The notes beneath the pieces are model-generated. The model searched no databases. It was not told where the DNA came from and was given only the letters and a program-made list of their open reading frames with translations. Below, piece by piece: positions 6,168 through 8,910 of a stretch of 8,910 nucleotides of DNA. Source of the DNA: Microbacteriaceae bacterium (GTDB lineage: Bacteria > Actinomycetota > Actinomycetes > Actinomycetales > Microbacteriaceae); the NCBI GenBank assembly GCA_024639925.1, contig JAHEGA010000007.1, positions 1-8,910 of the forward strand. Direction: 5' to 3'. How positions within the stretch are numbered: the first letter of the stretch is position 1; each line of letters starts with the position of its first letter. The position numbers were made by a program, and so were the translations under genes.

Positions 6168-7109
6168 ATGTTCACAGCAAAAAATAGAGGGGCAACCTTC
6201 GTGGGAGCCCTTGCAGCTTCCGTGCTCGTTATGACAGGCTGCGCGGCTTCTGACCCCACCGCAGAGGCTCCACAGACAGACGAGGTCGCAGCAGAAGAGT
6301 CAACGACCGTTGTTGTTGGCTCATTTGCGTTTCCCGAGAGCGAGATCCTGGGCAACATCTACGCGCTGGCCCTCGAAGACGCTGGTTTTGAGGTTGAAAC
6401 GAAGTTCAACCTTGGACCGCGCCAGACAACGATTCCGGCTCTCGAAGACGGTTCGATTAGCCTGATGCCGGAGTACAACGGGAACCTGTTGTTCTTTTAT
6501 GACACCGAAAGCGCTGCGCGCTCAACCGCAGAGGTAGACGCTGAGCTCGCCACAAAGGTGCCCGCTGGTTTCCAGGTCTTGAACTCCTCTTCAGCACAGG
6601 ACAAGGACGCCTACGTCGTCACCCAGGCAATGGCGGACGAGTTTGGTTTGGAAAGCATTGGGGACCTGGCGAAAATCGAACCTTTCTCCCTGGGCGCAAA
6701 CCCGCAGTTCGGTGAACTTGGCTACGGTGTTCCTGGCCTCGCCTCCGTCTATGGAGTTACCGACGTGACATTCGTGCCGATCGAAGACTTTGGTGGTCCC
6801 GACACCGTCAAGGCTCTCGTTGACAACGCCGTGCAGGTTGCCGATATCTACACGACCTCTCCAGCTTTGGAGGCAGAGAATCTCGTTGTACTAGATGACC
6901 CCGAGAACCTGATTGCGGCGCAGAACGTGATCCCGCTTCTCAACTCCGACATCTACAGCGAGGAACTCGCAACAGTGTTGAATGAGATTTCAGCAGCGTT
7001 GACGACTGAGGACCTGATTGCTCTTCGGACCCGCGTGGAGGGTGACGAGAAAGCCCAAGCCAGCACCGCTGCGCAAGAGTGGCTCGAGGACGAAGGTCTC
7101 CTGAACTAG
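6168..7109 (+). CDS. Osmoprotectant ABC importer, substrate-binding lipoprotein (OpuAC/OpuCC family)
   Basis: The extracellular solute receptor, 313 residues, anchored by lipid. A basic N-terminus and hydrophobic stretch (11-22) lead to the lipobox Val-Met-Thr-Gly-Cys25, followed by an acidic, alanine- and threonine-rich linker to about residue 47. The OpuAC-type fold then starts with Val-Gly-Ser-Phe-Ala-Phe-Pro-Glu-Ser-Glu-Ile-Leu-Gly (50-62), matching the family's VGSKxFxExxILG, and continues with Met-Pro-Glu-Tyr-Asn-Gly (100-105), matching its PEYTG. The C-terminal Glu-Trp-Leu-x-x-x-Gly-Leu-Leu is also typical. ATG 6168 is preferred over ATG 6153: AAAGGA sits about seven bases upstream of it and the 6153 start would overlap that site. 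Tyrosines at 65, 103, 111 and 228 could form the aromatic cage for a quaternary ammonium group, but I cannot assign betaine, choline or carnitine. Last gene of the operon. Confidence 0.92.
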   Translation: MFTAKNRGATFVGALAASVLVMTGCAASDPTAEAPQTDEVAAEESTTVVVGSFAFPESEILGNIYALALEDAGFEVETKFNLGPRQTTIPALEDGSISLMPEYNGNLLFFYDTESAARSTAEVDAELATKVPAGFQVLNSSSAQDKDAYVVTQAMADEFGLESIGDLAKIEPFSLGANPQFGELGYGVPGLASVYGVTDVTFVPIEDFGGPDTVKALVDNAVQVADIYTTSPALEAENLVVLDDPENLIAAQNVIPLLNSDIYSEELATVLNEISAALTTEDLIALRTRVEGDEKAQASTAAQEWLEDEGLLN

Positions 7110-7110
7110 G

Positions 7111-7151
7111 TGGTAATGGAGCGTGGCCGGCACGGCTGCGCTCCATCACCA
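7111..7151 (+). terminator. GC-rich hairpin just after the ABC importer operon
   Basis: Thirteen bases (7111-7123) pair with 7139-7151 with one A-C mismatch, and an inner GCCG/CGGC stem lies within the loop. It starts two bases after the binding-protein stop codon. No T-run follows, so it may be a U-less actinobacterial-type terminator or a 3'-end stabiliser, backed up by the canonical terminator 70 bases downstream. Confidence 0.55.
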
Positions 7152-7214
7152 GTCCTCGGTTGCACGCTTCTCCCACGCTCAAAGCAGGGAAGAACAGCAA
7201 CGTAGACCTTAACG

Positions 7215-7245
7215 AAAAAGCCCCCGCAATAGCGGGGGCTTTTTC
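7215..7245. terminator. Bidirectional rho-independent terminator
   Basis: GCCCCCGC (7220-7227) and GCGGGGGC (7232-7239) form a perfect 8-bp GC stem with an AATA loop, preceded by five A and followed by five T. It works in both orientations: it closes the ABC importer operon on the plus strand and the tRNA-Ser(GCU) transcript, possibly with the LCP gene, on the minus strand. Confidence 0.93.
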
Positions 7246-7250
7246 TTCTG

Positions 7251-7339
7251 CGGAGACGGAGGGATTTGAACCCTCGGTTCCCCAGGGGGAACTCCACCTT
7301 AGCAGGGTGGTGCACTCGGCCGGACTATGCGACGTCTCC
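7251..7339 (-). tRNA. tRNA-Ser (anticodon GCU)
   Basis: Read on the minus strand, acceptor arms GGAGACG (7339-7333) and CGTCTCC (7258-7252) pair perfectly. The anticodon stem CCACC/GGTGG encloses the loop CTGCTAA, giving anticodon GCU for AGC/AGU serine codons. The long variable arm (GTTCCCC paired with GGGGAAC) is the class II feature of tRNA-Ser. The T arm GAGGG/CCCTC carries a TTCAAAT loop. The discriminator is G, and the following bases are CA, so a full CCA is not encoded. It lies 49 bases downstream of the LCP gene on the same strand. Confidence 0.97.
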
Positions 7340-7370
7340 TGAAAAGAAGCAAAGCCTCCGTTCGTGGCTA

Positions 7371-7376
7371 ACTATA
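7371..7376 (-). promoter_or_regulatory. Possible -10 element for tRNA-Ser(GCU)
   Basis: TATAGT on the minus strand lies 31 bases before the tRNA 5' end, giving a leader of about 25 bases for RNase P to remove. The base stretch 17 positions upstream (TAGCCC) matches TTGACA only weakly and falls at the LCP stop codon. No terminator lies between the LCP gene and this tRNA, so read-through is equally possible. Confidence 0.4.
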
Positions 7377-7388
7377 CCTACCCGGGTC

Positions 7389-8606
7389 TTAGCGGGCTAC
7401 CGTGCAGGTTTCATCGCCCGCGGTCTGGCCCACAAGACCATCCAGCACGTCGCCGGCGCCGCCGGCTTCGCCTTCAGAAGTCTGCTCCCCCGACGAGGTT
7501 GACCCAAATCCCTCTGAGCCCGCAGAGACAGTAAACGCCTCATCGGACTGAAGCCGCTCGGAGACATCCTGAGCCAGCTCGGGATGGGGAATCACACGAC
7601 CCGGATATAGCTCCGGATCCGCATCCAGCACGGGGTACTGGATGAAAACAATGTTGTCATTAGGGATACCCCGCAGTGCACGAGCCATCGCCACCATCAC
7701 ATCAAGGCTTCCCAAGCTGGTGGAGAGCACCATCGTGTTGGCTGCAACTTGTGCCAAGCCATACAGCTTGCCGACATCATTGAGGACCCCATCAGCCTGC
7801 AGGGTCCGCACAAGTGCGGACATATAGACCTGTTGGGAAGAAATGCGGGAGAGGTCGGACCCATCGCCGACGCCTTTGCGGGTCCGAAGAAACGCGAGGG
7901 CCTCATACCCTTCCAGCGTGTGAAACCCTGCCTCGGGCAGGTTGATTCCTGACCACGGATCAACCAGCGGTGCATCGACACATATTTCGACACCGCCGAC
8001 GGCGGTCGAGAGCTGCGCTACGCCAGCGAACGTCATCAAGCCGGCATAACCAATGTCGAGGCCTGTGGCTTGCTCCAAGGTGGACGCGACACAGGGCAAG
8101 CCGCCGATGCTCATCGTCGTATTGAGTGGAGCCATCTCTCGAGGCTTGGACTCAGATCCATCGGGTTGGATGCACGCGGGCACATCAAGCAGTAGGTCAC
8201 GGGGGAAACTCACGACGACAGCGTGGTCATGGTTCTCCGAGACATGAACGAGAAGGTTGACGTCGTTGAGCTCGGTATCGACAAACTCAAAACCTTCACC
8301 CTGGCCCTCGCGGGTGTCAGAACCCACCACGAGGACGTTAAATCCGCCATCAATTTCACCGATATTGGGCAAAACCGGGGCGGGAGCGCCGGGCAACTCG
8401 ACCGTTTCCAGACTGGATTGCAGATTTTGCACGGTCAACCCCACCACCAAGCCAGCGCTGACAACCAGCACACCCACGAGCCCAGCCGCTGTCGTGGTGA
8501 GCAGTTTCCATCCACCCAGACGCTTTCTGCGCCCGTGAAGCGGGGTGGGAAACTCTTCCCCGCTGTCATACAAATCGGGGGCGTTAGGTTTGGCGCGGCT
8601 TGCCAT
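7389..8606 (-). CDS. LCP (LytR-CpsA-Psr) family cell-wall glycopolymer ligase
   Basis: A membrane-anchored enzyme of 405 residues that, by family, transfers lipid-linked wall glycopolymers (teichoic acid-like, arabinogalactan or capsule) onto peptidoglycan outside the cytoplasmic membrane. A basic cytoplasmic stretch (Arg-Arg-Lys-Arg, 26-29) precedes one transmembrane helix (about 35-58). The LCP domain shows Gly-Ser-Asp97-Thr-Arg99, Asp115 in Asn-Asp-Val-Asn-Leu-Leu, Ser-Phe-Pro-Arg136-Asp137, and Arg241-Thr-Arg243 with Asp251-Leu-Ser-Arg254 and Gln258-Gln, corresponding to the conserved acidic and arginine residues that hold Mg2+ and the pyrophosphate. The C-terminal 45 residues are Ser/Gly/Glu-rich and end Cys-Thr-Val-Ala-Arg, likely disordered. 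ATG 8606 is chosen over 8657: GGGAG lies just upstream and the extra residues look non-coding. The gene lies between two tRNA-Ser genes on the same strand. Exact wall substrate unknown. Confidence 0.93.
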   Translation of the reverse strand: MASRAKPNAPDLYDSGEEFPTPLHGRRKRLGGWKLLTTTAAGLVGVLVVSAGLVVGLTVQNLQSSLETVELPGAPAPVLPNIGEIDGGFNVLVVGSDTREGQGEGFEFVDTELNDVNLLVHVSENHDHAVVVSFPRDLLLDVPACIQPDGSESKPREMAPLNTTMSIGGLPCVASTLEQATGLDIGYAGLMTFAGVAQLSTAVGGVEICVDAPLVDPWSGINLPEAGFHTLEGYEALAFLRTRKGVGDGSDLSRISSQQVYMSALVRTLQADGVLNDVGKLYGLAQVAANTMVLSTSLGSLDVMVAMARALRGIPNDNIVFIQYPVLDADPELYPGRVIPHPELAQDVSERLQSDEAFTVSAGSEGFGSTSSGEQTSEGEAGGAGDVLDGLVGQTAGDETCTVAR

Positions 8607-8622
8607 GAACTCCCTATCGACC

Positions 8623-8647
8623 GTTGCTCGAGACCATTCCGAGCAAC
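8623..8647 (-). promoter_or_regulatory. Perfect 8-bp inverted repeat in the LCP gene leader
   Basis: GTTGCTCG (8623-8630) and CGAGCAAC (8640-8647) are perfect inverted repeats around nine bases, ending 16 bases before the LCP start codon. It could be an operator or a leader hairpin next to the ribosome binding site. No clear -35/-10 pair is visible between it and the tRNA. Confidence 0.45.
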
Positions 8648-8674
8648 ATGTGATCACGGATTGGCAACACGAGG

Positions 8675-8689
8675 AGGGGTCACACCCCT
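8675..8689. repeat. Short tight hairpin, AGGGGT/ACCCCT
   Basis: A six-base inverted repeat with a three-base loop lies between tRNA-Ser(UGA) and the LCP leader. There is no T-run on either side. It may help end the tRNA transcript, but it is short enough to be chance. Confidence 0.25.
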
Positions 8690-8722
8690 TGGGCTCATCC
8701 TACTGAGGGCGCCTTTAGAGAG

Positions 8723-8746
8723 GCCGGAGCCAGACGTGCCCCCGGC
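8723..8746 (-). terminator. Possible hairpin ending the tRNA-Ser(UGA) transcript
   Basis: On the minus strand GCCGG (8746-8742) pairs with CCGGC (8727-8723), extended by a G-U and a G-C pair. It begins six bases after the encoded CCA end, and CTCTCT rather than a T-run follows. It is plausible as a weak terminator or processing hairpin. Confidence 0.35.
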
Positions 8747-8752
8747 ACCTAG

Positions 8753-8840
8753 TGGCGGAGGGCGTGGGATTCGAACCCACGAGACATTTCTGCCCACTAG
8801 TTTTCAAGACTAGCTCCATCGGCCGCTCGGACAGCCCTCC
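8753..8840 (-). tRNA. tRNA-Ser (anticodon UGA)
   Basis: On the minus strand GGAGGGC (8840-8834) pairs with GCCCTCC (8763-8757). The anticodon stem CTAGT/ACTAG encloses CTTGAAA, giving anticodon UGA for UCN serine codons. A long variable arm follows (TGGGCAGAAATGTCTCG region), as in class II tRNAs, and the T arm GTGGG/CCCAC has a TTCGAAT loop. Discriminator G8756 is followed by an encoded CCA (8755-8753), unlike the GCU isoacceptor downstream. Confidence 0.97.
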
Positions 8841-8850
8841 GCGGAAGATT

Positions 8851-8910
8851 CTACGGCACCTCAGTAATCACGCGACCGGGTAAACCAGCGAGCGCCTGGG
8901 CGACACCGTC
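8851..8910 (-). CDS. C-terminal end of an unidentified gene cut by the window edge
   Basis: On the minus strand, 19 sense codons run from the window edge to TAG at 8853-8851, ending Pro-Gly-Arg-Val-Ile-Thr-Glu-Val-Pro. The codon choice (GCC, CTC, GTC-rich, with GC in third positions) fits local genes, and the stop falls just before a tRNA, as expected for a gene end. Too little is present to name a family, and a chance open frame of this length is possible. Confidence 0.5.
   Translation of the reverse strand, partial: DGVAQALAGLPGRVITEVP

Noticed and set aside
8223..8813. 196-codon plus-strand frame over the LCP start and tRNA-Ser(UGA)
   Set aside because: It runs through the tRNA gene on the opposite strand and is antisense to the LCP coding region; its end is the reverse of a tRNA, not protein.
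8848..8853. TAGAAT on the minus strand as a -10 box for tRNA-Ser(UGA)
   Set aside because: It lies only seven bases before the tRNA 5' end and has no -35 match at normal spacing, so it was not listed as a feature although it remains possible.
1..8910. Mobile elements, CRISPR arrays, integrase or attachment sites at the tRNA genes
   Set aside because: No transposase, integrase, regularly spaced repeat or partial tRNA duplication is visible on either strand.

Overview
The window looks like chromosomal DNA from a moderately GC-rich actinobacterium, most likely Microbacteriaceae or a close relative. This is inferred from the codon use, the GTG starts, the short intergenic gaps, a membrane-anchored LCP wall-ligase gene beside serine tRNAs, and an actinobacterial-looking small CxxC protein. 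I ran no phylogenetic test. Nothing resembles an insertion sequence, integrase, CRISPR array or phage module, so this reads as ordinary core or near-core chromosome.

Layout. 33-407 (+) is a small conserved-looking CxxC protein of unknown function. It converges on, and overlaps by 4 nt, a DHA2-type drug/H+ antiporter (404-2053, -). Upstream of the antiporter on the same strand is an unusual fusion of an N-terminal GNAT acetyltransferase fold and a C-terminal classic AAA+ ATPase (2130-3410, -). A gap of about 460 bp follows (3411-3873). Inside it is what I read as a decayed N-terminal fragment of an SbtA-type (DUF897) sodium/bicarbonate transporter gene, broken by a frameshift at a T5 run. Then comes a four-gene operon on the + strand (3874-7109) for an OpuC/OsmU-type osmoprotectant ABC importer, in the order ATPase, permease, permease, lipoprotein binding protein. 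It ends in a GC-rich hairpin and then a textbook A/T-flanked bidirectional terminator (7220-7239). The minus strand then carries tRNA-Ser(GCU), an LCP-family cell-wall glycopolymer ligase (7389-8606), tRNA-Ser(UGA), and the last 19 codons of a further minus-strand gene running off the right edge.

How the genes work together. The ABC importer should take up compatible solutes such as glycine betaine, choline or carnitine. Its ATPase lacks the CBS tail of OpuCA. Its first junction carries an unusual double ATGA with a five-codon mini-ORF, and a perfect 8-bp hairpin separates the second permease from the binding protein, a common way to set subunit ratios. The GNAT-AAA+ gene and the exporter may share a transcript (76-nt gap), but no functional link is visible in the sequence.

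I found no clearly new multi-gene system. The points most worth following up are the GNAT-AAA+ fusion, the SbtA remnant and the double-ATGA translational relay.
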